From Pholiota molesta (Eukaryota > Basidiomycota > Agaricomycetes > Agaricales > Strophariaceae): a stretch of DNA of 61,222 bases. Under the pieces are notes generated by a model that had not been told where the DNA came from, did not search any database, and was given only the letters and a program-made list of their open reading frames with translations. The DNA lies in the NCBI GenBank assembly GCA_014925825.1, contig JACGCK010000242.1, positions 1 through 61,222 on the forward strand. Reading direction: 5' to 3'. A program made the translations under genes and the position numbers. Below are positions 1 to 12,321 of this stretch, piece after piece; positions within the stretch are counted from its first letter, which is position 1, and each line of letters opens with the position of its first letter.

Positions 1-7
1 TCCTGTC

Positions 8-1269
8 ATGCCATCGCCCGACCCATTACCGTTTGAGATCACCTCTTCGCCACCTGTTGCTGGGCCGTCAAACCCGCCTCAAAGATATGTGCCGCCACGC
101 GCTTCTCCAGTTTCGCACCACACCACCGGTTTATGGGCCTGGGCGGCGCTCTCATTTCCTCCAACCGAGCCCAAGCAATACAGCGCCAACGGGAAGCTGA
201 TATCGCTGCGACAAGGCGGGTCCGAGGTGCGCCACATGGCCACCGGCCTTACAGGCGGCGTCCATTCGCATTGTCCGAAAGGGACGACGATGCGTACATC
301 CACATGTTGCTGAATCCTTATATGGACGATGAGTTTATCCCTCTGAATTATCGCCACCTCTATCGCGGACGCACATCGCACTCCGCGGAGAGGGAACAGT
401 ACCACCAGAGCTACACCCACCCGCCCACGCCAGAGCCGGGCTTCACCTTCGACTTCGCCATGCCTTCGCCCGACGACGAAACGCCCCGCGCGGGCGTTTC
501 TTCCCACCTACTTCCAAAGACGAGCCCATTATTCTGGGCGACGACGACGAAGACACCTCCAAGCCCACAGCCGGTCCTTCGTCGTCTTCTGGTGCCCGGG
601 AGACGTCGCCCGAGGCGAGTAAAATCGGCATGCTGCTCGTGTGCGCCAAATGCCTCGACCCCCTCATCCTGAACGCCGGGTTAAATGCGGAGGAGGCGCA
701 ATATAAGCGTGTCTGGGCTCTGCGCTGCGGGCACCTCATCGACGAAAAATGCCTGAACATTCTGGGCCAACCACCCCTCGAGGAGGAAGCCGTACCCGAC
801 AAGAAGGGCAAAGGCAAGGCCAAGGCCCCCGCGCACAAAATACATACGGAGATGCGGTGCCCGAGCTGCAGTCGCTGGCGGCGGCATCAGAAGCAGCAGC
901 AGCAGCCGCCGCAGACGTACCCGACATCGCTCGCGCCTGCGCTCCCGCCGCCCGAACCACGCGAACGGGGGGGGACCCCGTCATGCCCGGCGCGTACCCC
1001 GGCTCGTCCCCTGCGGCCACGGCGCTGCTGCCCGACACAACGTCCCCGCCGCGCCCGTCCCCGCGAAGAAGCGCAGGGTGTCCGCGAAGAAACCGAAGGT
1101 CGAGGCCGAGTTCCAGTGGGCGTGCCCCGTCGCGAGCTGCCGGCGCGTGCACGTGAGTGTAAGGATCGATGGGATTTGGGGCCCGGAGAAGGAGCTGCCG
1201 GGGAAGGGCGGTGGGAAGGCGAGCGGGGTGCGGACGGAGCCTAGGGGGGCGATTGCTGTGTTTGCGTGA
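8..1269 (+). CDS. RING-type zinc-finger protein, reading frame interrupted
   Basis: The protein resembles a RING-domain family common in Agaricomycetes. The likely start at base 8 gives a Pro/Ser-rich N-terminus. The next block (from about base 133) contains GLGGALISSNRAQAIQRQ. A cysteine/histidine cluster follows near bases 640-760 (VCAKCLDPL, LRCGHLIDEKCL). The C-terminus has a second cluster (WACPVASCRRVHVSV) and ends in AIAVFA. These blocks lie in different frames. The frame changes near 127 and near 485-505 each fit one missing base. At least one more change lies between about 900 and 1065. No GT-AG intron of normal size explains the first two. The role is probably E3 ligase-like or zinc binding; the substrate is unknown. 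It may be a decayed copy or may carry sequencing deletions. Confidence 0.6.
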
Positions 1270-2287
1270 GGAGAGAAACGGGGTCGGCGCTGCGGCGTTG
1301 GTGGTGTTTTGGAGACGTGGATGCCGGTACCCTTTTTTTGCTTTTGCTTTGTATCTTCATTATCATTTTTTTGTTGTTGCATGGGACCACATTCTGCATT
1401 GCTTACTCGCTGTCAAATAATTCTCATCTTTTGAATGTAGTTACTCACGTCGCCGTGTCCTAAAGCATTATTTGCTCACGCTTTATTCATGGCCGCGCCA
1501 CGCTCTCGGATTTTCCTCGACTGCGACTGCGTGTATTCGAAGATGATGGATGCAGACCCTGGCCGCATTAACGCCAACAGACCTGACTCCTGAGAGCTTC
1601 AGCATTTGAAATGCAAGGATTTGTCGTACATGCAAAAGGCGGATGCCACGCGAAGGAAGACCCACCGCCAAAGATCATGTAAGTGCACAAATTTTAAATT
1701 CGCTTCGCAATCTCCTGGCATGATGACTAGGACCGGGCGTCGTTCAATTCCATACCCGCGCTACCACGAAAGGATAGGCCACGACGCCCTCTGGAACAAC
1801 TTCTGCACTTTGTACGCTTCTTTTTTATTGATCAACGATAAAATACCAACTCTATGGCGAACCAGGGCAGGAATAACAAGTACAGGTAACGACGCAATCA
1901 ATGGGCAATACCGTAAACATCACTCCCACCACCATCAAAATTGTATATAGGAACCTTTATAACCTCTAGAAAATAAAGAAACGCGCGGCCCAGGCCGGGG
2001 GATGCCCATCATGGCGGACAAAAAGTGGAACGAGATATGATAGCAGGCAATAGCAGGAGATGAGATGACAGAGTGCTTAAGAAATGATGACACTTGAATC
2101 GATGGAGCCAGACTGATGGTATATGTTGCAGCAGAGAGTGGAAGAGAGAGAGACTCGGGAGGTCCTACCACTATGATTCCAAGATCATGAGCGGAGGACG
2201 GAAATGAAAGTAAATCCAGCGCGCCATCCTCCATCCGTCAAGGAGGGAACGTGTTGGAAGACGCGTGTCGTGATAGAGAAGGTCGTC
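1270..2287. other. Intergenic, convergent 3' flanks
   Basis: This lies between the ends of the RING gene (+) and the DUF1996 gene (-). Short ORFs occur (for example 1606-1950 +) but show no recognisable motif or splice structure. I see no RNA gene or repeat. Confidence 0.5.
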
Positions 2288-4815
2288 TTAGTTCGTATAC
2301 ACATGATCGAGATGGCGCACATGCTCAAAGTTGCGGCGGTGGTGCTTCTCAAAGGCAGTCGTCGAGCGGCGCTTCTTGCTGTTCCTGTTCGAGCATGTCT
2401 TGCCGCTGGAGGAAGTCTTACCGCTGGAGGAAGCCAAAGAGCCTCCTCCACTGGCAGGTGCTCCACTGGTCGGCGCTCCCTTTGCAGGCATTCCATTGGC
2501 CGATGCTCCATTGGCTGGCGCAATTACGGAGGTCGGCTGTGTGGCGGGTGGCACAACTGCAGGGGTAGTGGCACCACCTGGAGCCAGGACGTGCGGCAGA
2601 GAAATAGAAGGGAAAGCACCAACGATGGTCGGAATGGCCGGATGGCTGACGCTGGAGGGGATTGTCACGCTATGAACCGTGCTGGTTGTCGGTACAGCTG
2701 ACGTCTTCACTGTAGATGGCTTTCCAACAGTGGGAGCCGAAGTGGGAACAACAATAAGGGTAGGCGTTACACTGGCAGGGGTAGTTGCAACCGCGACCTG
2801 CGTCGTTCCTGCCGCATTAGTCTGGCCGGGAACAACAACGGAGCCCGTAGCAGTGGGCGAACTTCCGGTATAAGCATAAATAGGTGAAAGCAATGCCGGG
2901 GTCGAATCAGGAGCGAAATTGGTAGCTTGCTTGCCGAAAGGTTGAACGGGGTTGTTTCCTGGCAGCTTGAGAAGAGTACCTGTAGCTGTAATTTTTATAT
3001 GGTGTTAGGGATTATGTTATATAGGGTTGTGCCACAGGAACTTACTCTGCTCATTGATGGCGTTAGTGATGCGGCAAGACTGTCCTTGGTTCATATTGAA
3101 GAGGCCTTGGTTAACACAGCATGTCGGCTAAGATACGCGATGTTTAAGCTTCAGAAAAGAGATTCAGACCAACCCTTAGAGAATTGCTTACGTCTCCGAA
3201 ATCGTTGCAGTGACAGTTGTCGACAGCCTTTTGTAGAACACCAGCGTCCCATCCATTGATGAAGTCTACCGAATATGAGTTAGACCACCACAGTTCATCA
3301 TTAAATTCTTTGAAATAATGCGCTCACCAGCGTGATATCCGTACCCGGTGGGATCGCCATAAGAGAAGCTATTGTACATAAAATATCAGAACTTGCAAAA
3401 TAAAATTGCCAAACAATTACGCACACGAAAGGCTGGCTGGAGTTCATGGCTTGCGACCTGGCGTTATCGAAATCATTCGACGCCCAATATAACTAGAGTG
3501 ATTGTGAGCATAATCCATCAGGAATCTGAATATACGCCAAGCTTTGAGAAGATTACACACCTCCATGAAAATACGGGGAAGGACAACGGGGAAGTTGGGA
3601 TCGCTGCAAGTTCCAGTGTCAGGTCCACCAGAGAGGAAAGCGACATGCGATTTGTGGTCGGGGGAGTCAGTGTTCTAATCAAACCAACATTTTATGAGTG
3701 TGTATCAGATCAGACAAAACGACAGACACGAACCTTTCCATCCCAGCAGCTGGGGAAGTTCTGTTATTAATCGACATGTTCAGTTTCTGGGCACGCAATA
3801 CAGTGGAAAACACATACAATTTGAGCACGGATACCAGAAGGGCAGGACATGGATGGAAGCTCGTTGTGCTTGGTGGAAACGCCGTTGAAATCGAGGCAAA
3901 GGAAAGTGACAGCTTGTTGAGCATGGCTAGTCGGGTCGTAGGTGCGCAAGGTTGGGTCGCCTTACAGAAGAACAAGACGTGAGTATATGCGCTTCCGACT
4001 GCACATATCAATGATCATGATCGACTGACCGCTCAGCATACGGAACTATCAAGGACAGTCATTCATTAGGAAGGGAAGAATCAAGAATATGAAAAATACT
4101 GACATCATCAGGGAACGCAGTAGTCGTTCCTGGTGTATCGCTGAATAAGTAATCTGTTTTTTTTTATGTGTCAGAATAATAATTGAACAACAGTATGTGT
4201 TTTATCCTACAACTGCAAAAAGAAAAGAAATACGTCATTATTAACAAATGGTACGTAGATAGGATGAGAAATGTACGAACATAACGGCTCCACCATCGAG
4301 ACTTGTGAAGCTCCCATTATTCCATCTTGTGATCGAATTTAGATGATTACATCCAACAACTCATGGCAAAACTCACTGGAAATAGAGGTGCTACAAAAAT
4401 GTGATCTTAGCGATCAGTTTGATGGCCTGATTGAAGTAAAACACATACTGGGAACCAGTAGTTGGATTTATCCTGAGGAATAGGGATCGAGGAGCATTCG
4501 CTTTGGCGCAAGAAGGAAGTATTGGTAGTCAGCCTGAAGTTGCTGCCTCCGAGGACTATAAATGACCAAAAAAGGATTAATTAACCATTTACGGACATCC
4601 CAGCTGGAGGGTTGAATACGAACCTGAATGGACATGGCTAGAGACCTTGCCAGGACTGACGACGGGATCCATTCGCTCAGTCGTGATAAAGTCCTCTGCG
4701 TAAGAAATGAGCTCATCGTTATCTGCTCCGCTCTGGACGCGAACTCACCGATGCCCATGAGCCAATAGGCTTGCGCCGAGGCGGCCGCGGCGGCCAAAGT
4801 TAGGAAGAGCTTCAT
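2288..4815 (-). CDS. Secreted DUF1996 protein
   Basis: Reading the minus strand from 4815, the first exon encodes a signal peptide (MKLFLTLAAAAASAQA) followed by YWLMGI. Across short introns the chain continues as EDFITTERMDPVVSPGK, then SSHVHSVLGGSNF, then DKSNYWFP and HLYFQ, then SDTPGTTTAFPDD. Later blocks are LRTYDPTSHAQQAVTF, NTDSPDHKSHVAFLSGG and WASNDFDNARSQAMNSSQPF. This order is the signature of DUF1996, a secreted fungal family whose biochemical function is not established. The last exon encodes a long Ser/Thr/Pro-rich, probably O-glycosylated linker and a basic C-terminus (SKKRRS), ending at the stop at 2288. At least nine introns are inferred from GT-AG ends and frame continuity. 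No broken frame was noticed. Confidence in the family is high; individual exon edges are approximate. Confidence 0.88.
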
Positions 4816-5916
4816 TGGGGGGTAGAAAAGAGCGAGCGTGTTGTAGAAAGGACTGAAGGACCAGCTAAAGAAACGCTGGGATGGAAGGGGTCGTTATAAG
4901 GGGAAGATGGTGGAAAGAGACAAGAAGCGTTCGTAGGCGTTCAGCGCCTCAAAAAGCAGTCTTCTTTGGGACACAAACTTTGCCGCTGTTTGTCCTCCTC
5001 CTCCCCCCGGATGGCCACCTACCCACCGCTGATCCAAATGACAATCCGTGGAACCTGCTCGTCTATTCTCGGATATCAGCCCCTTGTAACCATCCTTATT
5101 TCCTCGAACACCGCTGAAGAATTCATCCCGGCCAGGCAACGCGTTCGACCACTTATCTTATCAGCTCACCAGCCCAGCTTTGAAAGCCAGGAACCTGAGG
5201 ATGTGCTTCGAATCGAAGGAAATGAGCGCAAGATGAATGGGTTCTTTGCACGCATATGCGTTTTTCAGCCTGACCCGCACCCTCTCCGAACCAGGACCAG
5301 AATAACTCAGATGGGCTTCATGATTCATAATTAATTGATTGTCACAAATTATGTTGATTGTAAATTCCTGGTTCAATTTCCCCGGTGAAACCCATAGGAG
5401 AAATAGATGACGAACATGCCATATAACTGTAATGCCTAGTTACTACAGCATCAATAAATCTCCGTGGCTGGCCATGTTTTCATCCACCATCCCTCCGCGT
5501 TCCAAAGAAACAAGCAATTCAAAGGTTAAATGGTAAAAAAATGACGATACACGTTACTTGTTACTGAACCTTGTTTACTTATAATGAAAACAACCAACTT
5601 GACATGGGAAGAAATGGGAAGAATGCATTCGCTAAGTCATGCTGTTATAGCCTTCGAAAGTTCGAAATGCCACAATTCAACAAGACCGCGTGGACACATG
5701 GGGATAACAATGTGGCACGCTTCAATCAACGCGCTCGAACTGGATGATGACATATCGTACAGCGCGCATTTATCACTGCCGTATGCATGAACCCATTGTT
5801 CGCCGTACACAACATTTCCAGTTCCAAAAGCCAGTCAAAAAAACGGTCAAATCTTGAATTTCTGACATGAAATGAGTGTTGCCAACAGAATACTGAATCT
5901 TTTATTGGATGATTCT
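4816..5916. other. Intergenic, upstream of the DUF1996 gene
   Basis: This is presumably the promoter region of the minus-strand DUF1996 gene. No ORF, RNA gene or repeat that I can support is visible. Confidence 0.4.
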
Positions 5917-6640
5917 TTAGCTGGCAGATAAGGGAAAACCTTGAGAAGCGACCGCAAATTGACCGCTTCCTGACGTACCATAAATCTCCATCCTCCCTAT
6001 TTCCCCCTTCGCGATGGTTATGCGAATGCGAAGCAACGAGCGCAGATCTAACGTCAAGGTAAATGGAAATTCCGATCCTTCAGGGAAAATTAGCATGAAG
6101 CGGCACATCACTGGCGAGCTACATACCACTTACATATCATTTCGAAAGGATTCACGACATTCGAGATCTTATAACTGGAAAATTCGTTGAGAAAATTAAG
6201 GCTGCCGATTACGCACGTCGCAGACTCCAGAATCATATCAACCATCCAGTAATTTTCAGCAATATAGGCATCGCTAATAGCATTCAGCCACAGCTATCTC
6301 ATCGCAACCTGGGTCCTGGACTCAAGCTTGCCAATAATTGGACTCGGAAACCTTACTTGCGGGCGTGCGCGGTGTGGCGGCGGCGTAAAATTCACAAGTA
6401 ACTCGTTCAGATTTCAGTGAGCTCTGGTGCTTCGGACGTTATACATACACATACGCCTAAGCTAAATTAATCAGTATTCTCACTTGAAAATCCCTCAGAC
6501 GCAGAGTACTTACGAGGATCAACAACATCATTAGCGGGCCCATTCGACGAGGATCATTGATGATAGGACGAAATGCCGGAACTCGCAGATAGCATCCACG
6601 GGAACACTAGGGAATATCCATGTTTTTGCGTTCCATTTTC
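5917..6640 (-). CDS. Possible multi-exon gene of unknown function
   Basis: I do not recognise this protein. On the minus strand several open stretches are bounded by plausible splice sites. One near 6590-6510 reads LRVPAFRPIINDPRRMG and ends at a GTAAGT donor. Another near 6440-6370 contains CEFYAAATPRTPA before a GTAAGG donor. One near 6290-6130 opens after a TAG acceptor and contains WLNAISDAYIAENYW and then LNEFSSYKISNVVNPFEMI. The last runs to a stop at 5917 and contains FPFTLTLDLRSLLRIRITI. No start codon could be fixed. Hydrophobic patches could be membrane segments. It could equally be chance ORFs in a gene-poor stretch or a relic. Confidence 0.22.
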
Positions 6641-9433
6641 GTTTCCTTCATCCTTAGCCGATGAGTTCCTGCGCCATATTTGACGTCTGCACAGTTCCAA
6701 ACGAAAATGAAAACGAAAAAAGCAGGGATATGGATACTCTGTGGCCCTATGATCAATTGAAGAACGGCAATCCCAAGGTAAATAGCCTCTTCAGAACATT
6801 AGACTTTCCAGATTATCAAATAGATGCATGTTTTAAGGAGCCACATACACATAGAAGCAGCCGTCCACGCATCCGGTGCGTGTGCGATCACTGGATCTGA
6901 TCCAGCACCATATACACCTCGATAGCTTAAACCCATCACTCAAATGATACTAATAACCATTGGGTGCTGCATCGCACCAAACCACAGAAGAGTTCACATT
7001 GACCCTCTCGAACACGGTCCGACGTCAGTCAAACGCGAGGCCAGCGGCTCCTTGACGCAAATCGACCATAAAAGACACATTCCCACCTCGAGCCGCGCAC
7101 GCGTCACAAACTCAAAAACACCCGTTCTCGAAAGGTAACCTAGAACGCCGAGAAGACACGAGAAGACGAGCATACGAGGCAGAGCAGCAGCAGCAGAGCA
7201 GCAGGCCAGGGAGACCCGGATGGGCATACTCGACGGGTGGTGCTGATAGCAGCCTAACCCAAATGCTGCTGCGAGAAAAGCGCAAGCAGAGGGTAGGTAC
7301 TTAGTCTGGCCTAGGAGAACAGGTTCGCGGACATTTCAATTCAAGTCGCCGGTTTCCCGAGGGCGAATACGCAATGGAGGGAGGGATCGACCCGCGGTTT
7401 AGCAGCCGGTATTGAGTAGCCGCAGTCCCGATACCCAAGCGCACTAGATACCTGCGCCTTCCATAACTATCCGCCATCAATGCATCACTGTTCCCGCTGA
7501 CTTGAGCAAGAGCACAGCAGACCTCGTCTGAATCAGACGATTCTGGGAAAGAGGTTACATGCCACCTCACAGCGTCAGAGGCACTTGATCTTCGGCATCC
7601 GGTGCAAGACGAACCCCTGCGGCGCAGAAGGCATATCAGGCAACACCAGATTCGATAGAGAAGGGCCATGACGCTGAGCAGCACCGTGTCTCCCAGTCCC
7701 GGCTTACAATACGCAGGCCAAATTAGCGCCCGGTCATCTATAGAGAAGTCCCGGTTCTCGAAGAGAAGAGCAGGAAACCTGAAATTACCAGGGTACATGG
7801 ATGGCGCAATTCTATTCGACGCAAGCGTCGTCCCGCGTTGATGCTAGAATAGATTAGAAATGGACGGTACGGGTGCGGATGAGGACGTATACTGATCGAG
7901 GATGACAAGATGCGATGCTTCCAAGCATGACGCACATGGACATAGATAAGATAACAAGAAAGAACACACAAGTTCTCAAGTCAAGCCTCCAAGGCGTGTT
8001 CTTCAAAGTTCAAGATGACCACTGCCCAACCAACGTTGTTAATCTGTCGCACTGTTAGCGTAGGCTCGCCGCTCGACTTTTGGTTTCAGGACAAGATATC
8101 AAAATCTCCAAGATATACGGCGCGTGTCCTGCCAAACATTTCGAACGTTCCATCGTCCAACGCGAATAGAAGAAGTAGGCGAGGCCTACATAAACATCGC
8201 GCGGTCGAATTCACTATTACTTCGATGAGGACATCCAGCAATGAGCGCCGAGTGCCCGGATTTGATGTCGACGTAGGGCACCTATGTAATGTGGCATGGC
8301 ATTCCTCGAGGACGTCGCTTCTAATCGTCAAATCCTGGGGGGCTGCTGTGACCTATCTTCTGTCATTGGAACCGACACAAAGAAAAGGGAATATGAACAT
8401 TGTGCGACTCCTCCACGAAAAAAAATATCGAGAAAACCCGAACAAATTTCTGCGTTCGATGAAAGGTCGAAGGCGATACCGGATCCACATAGCATGGCCT
8501 GGATAGGACCCCAGATGGAGCCTGCGCGGGGCCTCAAGGAGAAAGAACGCACGAGGCTGCTGGCGAAGCAAGCCCGCAGAAACTTCCTGCGGGACCGAAA
8601 TGAACGCAAAACTGAGCTGCGTCGCTCCTCCAAGGATGAGTGACTGTGGCATCCAAGAATAAGTAGAGTCGACTTCGGATAAGGAGCTGTGAGGGTTGAT
8701 CCGAGGAAGCGAGTGAGTCGAGTGAATTGTGAAGTAGGAAGGTGGATTCGGTGGAATTTCCTCTAGTGCAAATATGGAGCACAGAATTTGGATAGATTCG
8801 GAGTCGTCGGATGGGAAGTGGATCCGTTACACTTTCTGAACCACAAGGAAAACTGAGAAAACCCAAAGTGCCTGCATTTTCATGCGATCAATCCTATCTT
8901 CGGTTAAAGCCCCTCGCATAGGATCATTTATGCGCCTCTCGGGCAGAGCAACTGCGGAGTCAGATGTCGAACATGGAGGGTGCATGAAGTGGGAGGTTTT
9001 GTGATGTGGTCCAAAGTGCTTCTACTTCTGGCGGCGTTCGCATGGATTACTATCTGGTTCAACGACATGCTAGGAGCGTCTTTTACCGTAGTAATATTAC
9101 AGGCAACGTCGATTATTCGGTTCCAAGTGAAAGCGGCGTCGAGGAGGGTGCGAAACTTCGAATGGATGAATAGATAGAGCCAATAGGCAGAGATGCGAGA
9201 CGTTCATCGACAGCAAAGGGTGGGAATAGATGGCGTGGCGTGTTTGCAGGTCATAAGTAGATGGGTCATGAGATCCATGCCGTTAAACGATGCATGCAGT
9301 CATGAGACAGGCAAACACCACATATTTCAACGTTTCTATTCATGGAAATCATTGAGGAACATGCGATGCAAGTGAAAAGAAAAAACCTCACGTCCAGCCA
9401 AAAACCAATTTTCGATGCGATGAGGCACGGCGA
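6641..9433. other. Gene-poor stretch with unassigned ORFs
   Basis: No recognisable gene was found here. A 165-codon minus ORF (7301-7798) and overlapping plus ORFs at 8015-8643 are the longest. The last plus ORF has a very basic end (RTRLLAKQARRNFLRDRNER). None shows a known domain or a consistent exon chain. A short CAG-rich run lies near 7185-7205. The right edge abuts the 3' end of the mitochondrial GGQ gene. Confidence 0.4.
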
Positions 9434-10229
9434 CTAAAAGTCAAACCTGCCTCCTTTTCCGCTGCGCCCTTGCTTGACACTACTCCTGTGAATTTTATCC
9501 ATCTTGCGGCGCGCCTTTTCAGCTTTGACAAGTCCTTCAACTTTCTTCTTTTGTTCTTCTGATGGGCCGTGTTTAATGGGCTTCGAAGCAGCAGCAAGGA
9601 CGATGGAGTGCAGCTGATGAAGAAATTAACTCTGGCAACTTGACACGAGGGCAGCCCAAAAGACTCCACTGTGACACACCTTTGACAGACATTCCTCGAT
9701 GTTTTGAGCTTGGGAGCGATGAACGGTTGACGTGACAAGAATGGAATGCGTCGATGCGACATAGTGCGTCTATCGATGGATCAATATCGACTATCGCAGA
9801 TAAGAAGGCCGCATCTTACATCTTTCACTAAAATCGGCACAGCCCAACGAGGTATCCATGGCTGACTCAATGAACATCGTAATGTCGCCTTGGTGTTAAC
9901 TTTGTTGACATTCTGTAGAATACATTAGCAAGAGCAGAGAACATTCGAATCAGTTCAAAACCCACCTGCCCTCCAGGACCAGAACTTCTCGAAAACGACA
10001 GCTCAACCAGCTCCCTGGGTATCCTACCGTTAATCGCAGCGAAGGCCTTGGTCCATGTCGATGCCAGCACGTTATCGTGTTCATCCGCCAGCGCGGAAAG
10101 CGGTGGCGGGTTGGGAAGGGTTACGGCATTTCCACCGCCAGTTTGAATGAGCCTTGTCCATGGAGCGGCTGGCAATGTGGCACGGAATCGACACGAAGTC
10201 GAAATCGAAAATGCGAGCCGCCTTAGCAT
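9434..10229 (-). CDS. Mitochondrial GGQ-domain peptidyl-tRNA hydrolase (ICT1/RF-like)
   Basis: The protein starts at the ATG complementary to 10227-10229 with a basic, Ser-rich presequence (MLRRLAFSISTSCRFR) typical of mitochondrial import. It then has ELSFSRSSGPGGQ, the GGQ motif that hydrolyses peptidyl-tRNA. After a short intron the chain continues NVNKVNTKATLRCSL, then PWIPRWAVPIL. The C-terminus has the lysine-rich tail of stalled-ribosome rescue factors (LVKAEKARRKMDKIHRSSVK) and ends SGKGGRFDF with a stop at 9434. At least three introns are inferred. Family knowledge: such factors free stalled mitoribosomes, the basic tail entering the empty mRNA channel. It is divergently paired with the hydrolase gene starting 110 bases away, also probably mitochondrial. 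Confidence 0.85.
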
Positions 10230-10338
10230 TGAAAAATGCTGACCAGAGCGGGTCGATTGCTGGGTCGATTGCCTCTCGAGTGTCGGTGATGGACGTCGTG
10301 GACAAAGTCGGATTGTCGCGCTGTCAGCCACGCTATAT
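10230..10338. promoter_or_regulatory. Short divergent promoter region
   Basis: Only about 109 bases separate the start codons of the GGQ gene (-) and the ABHD11-like gene (+). The segment must therefore hold at least part of the control region of both, and it suggests joint expression of two mitochondrial functions. No specific site could be read. Confidence 0.5.
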
Positions 10339-11706
10339 TTGTCATCCAAGCCGCCAACGTCACTGGGCAGGCCAGACTTGCCCAGACAAACCCTCCATAC
10401 AGACTGGTACGACCGGATGCCCATCACCCACACTCTCCATAGACCAGTTCGACAATGGACAAGACAATGGCTTCCTAGAACATACCTACAAACACGCTCC
10501 TTCTCAAGAAAACACGTCCCAATCAGCTCTCATGAACCAATCGAGCTTGAATACAACGTCATTGTCCCGGAAGACGGAAATGCTACAGAGAAACCGCTAG
10601 TCATTCTACATGGGCTATTGTAAGTCGCATTCGCCGATGCGTTTCACTAATCCCTTACCGACATTCTATTGAACAGTGGATCCAAGCGGAACTGGATGTC
10701 TATCTGCAAGGCTCTCCATCGCGATATGCCCCACCGCCCTATATACGCGCTCGATCTGCGGAACCATGGCACATCGCCTCATGCCACTCCCATGACCTAT
10801 GAAGCTATGGCGTCAGATGTACACCGATTTATCGAAGACAAGGGGCTAAAAGGCGTTGCATTGCTAGGACACTCTATGTGCGTCGCTATTACCTTGTCCG
10901 TTCGCTTAAATATCCTAGACGAATCTATTCTAGGGGAGGAAAAGTCGCCATGACATATGCTCTTTCTACGAAAGAAACGAATGTGCCGGCTGATACGCTT
11001 TCGCATCTCATCGTTGCCGATATCGCCCCTTCAATAGGCAAACTCTCGGATGAGTTCATGACATACATAAAAGCCATGCAAAAGATTGAGGCGCTACCAC
11101 CGGGCGTCATAAAGACAAGAACTGATGCTGATATCCGGCTGAAGGCATATGAACCCGTATGTTAAAAATTAAAAATTCCACTTCTACAGAATCACTGACG
11201 CAGAGGGATAAAACTAGGACTTGTCTATTCGACAGTTCTTACTCACCAATCTCAAACTACCCAGCCATTCTCGGACAAATCCCCATCATGAGATCAACGA
11301 AGACAAAGCCAAGTTCATCGTTCCTTTGGATATCCTATCGCAAGCGATAGATGCCTTGGGGTCATTCCCATATGAATACAATGCAGCTGACGGTAGCGTA
11401 CCTACAACCTGGGACGGGCCAACATTAGCTGTGAAAGGCAGCAAGAGCGCGTAAGTGACATACCTCACAACCGAGTGATTGTGCTAAACGCTTTGATTTT
11501 TCATTAGATATATCAACCACAAGAACTTGCCTGCATTCCGGGCCTTCTTCCCCCACATGCGTTTGGAACAACTAGACGCGGGTCATTGGGGTGACTATTA
11601 TACTCGTTTAGGGTGTCGTATTCCAACTGATCGTTGTTTCGTAGTTCACGCAGAAAAACCCACTGAATTCCGTAAACTTGTGGTCGACTTTCTGAATAAT
11701 TCCTAG
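10339..11706 (+). CDS. Mitochondrial alpha/beta hydrolase, ABHD11/Imo32-like
   Basis: Six exons (10339-10619, 10677-10877, 10934-11156, 11218-11450, 11508-11590, 11645-11706) join in frame to 360 residues. The sequence shows LVILHGLFGSKRNW (oxyanion strand), YALDLRNHGTSPHA, and the nucleophile elbow LLGHSMGGK formed exactly across the second intron. It ends with the catalytic His block LDAGHWVHAEKP. This order matches ABHD11/Imo32, a mitochondrial matrix serine hydrolase. The basic, Ser/Arg-rich N-terminus supports import. A later Met (MPITHT) is an alternative start. The substrate is not settled for fungi. Confidence 0.88.
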
Positions 11707-11877
11707 ATATAGAAGAATATACAAGTTTATACAGTGAAGCTATCCCCCTCTTTTCCTTCTGAGTATCCGTTAGGCAGCAATACCGTATCCTTTCGAAGAG
11801 AAGGCGGAAGGTTTTGTGAAGCAGATACGGTGGGTTTTGCAGTCCGGTCTTAAACATTCAATATCCTTAGCCGACAT

Positions 11878-11983
11878 GCCCGCCTAGCTCAATCGGATAG
11901 AGCGTCAGACTTTTAAGACAGTCTAAAAATAGGCGGCTTACGTGACCATCTGAAGGCTGCGAGTTCGACCCTCGCGGTGGGCT
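11878..11983 (+). tRNA. tRNA-Lys (anticodon UUU), with intron
   Basis: The acceptor strand GCCCGCC pairs with GGTGGGC. The D arm (GCTCAATCGGATAGAGC) and T arm (GCGAG-TTCGACC-CTCGC) are intact. The anticodon stem TCAGA pairs with TCTGA. The loop reads C-T-TTT-A, giving anticodon UUU for lysine. About 30 bases between the anticodon side and the 3' stem are a canonical-position intron. The body is nearly identical to the tRNA-Lys at 16296, but the intron and anticodon differ. Confidence 0.92.
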
Positions 11984-11996
11984 AGTTTATTCTCCC

Positions 11997-12006
11997 TTTT
12001 GTTTTT
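11997..12006 (+). terminator. Probable Pol III terminator of tRNA-Lys(UUU)
   Basis: A run of four T, then G, then five T begins 14 bases after the tRNA 3' end, as expected for RNA polymerase III termination. Confidence 0.6.
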
Positions 12007-12321
12007 GCTGGTGCTAAATTTTTTTTTAATCAGCTCAGTCCGCCGAGTCGGCTCCGAGTCTGGCATAATGCATTATTGTGCGCGGTGAGTCTCCGAGAGT
12101 TGAGAGACCTCGCGTCGAGTTCAATCACTAAATGAGGGGCAATATTAATAGCGCGAGTGACGCGTGACGGGGTGCATCCCTATTTCTATCCCTAGTGCAC
12201 AGTGCACACCATTCAACAGTACCCAATATGTAACAGCCATTGGAAGCGCATTGGAAGCGCACTTCTCGGTCATGTCCAAGTCAGGCTGTGTAACAGGTCT
12301 TGCTTGTCTTCCTCTCCCACC

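Noticed and set aside
1606..1950. 114-codon plus ORF
   Set aside because: It is His/Arg-rich low-information sequence in a convergent intergenic region with no homologous pattern.
7301..7798. 165-codon minus-strand ORF
   Set aside because: The composition is Arg/Ser/Cys-rich without domain pattern, there are no supporting splice sites or neighbours, and it overlaps other equally long ORFs. Kept only as part of the gene-poor stretch.
8015..8643. Overlapping plus and minus ORFs with a basic end (KQARRNFLRDRNER)
   Set aside because: Several frames are open at once, no family is recognised and no start or exon chain is convincing.
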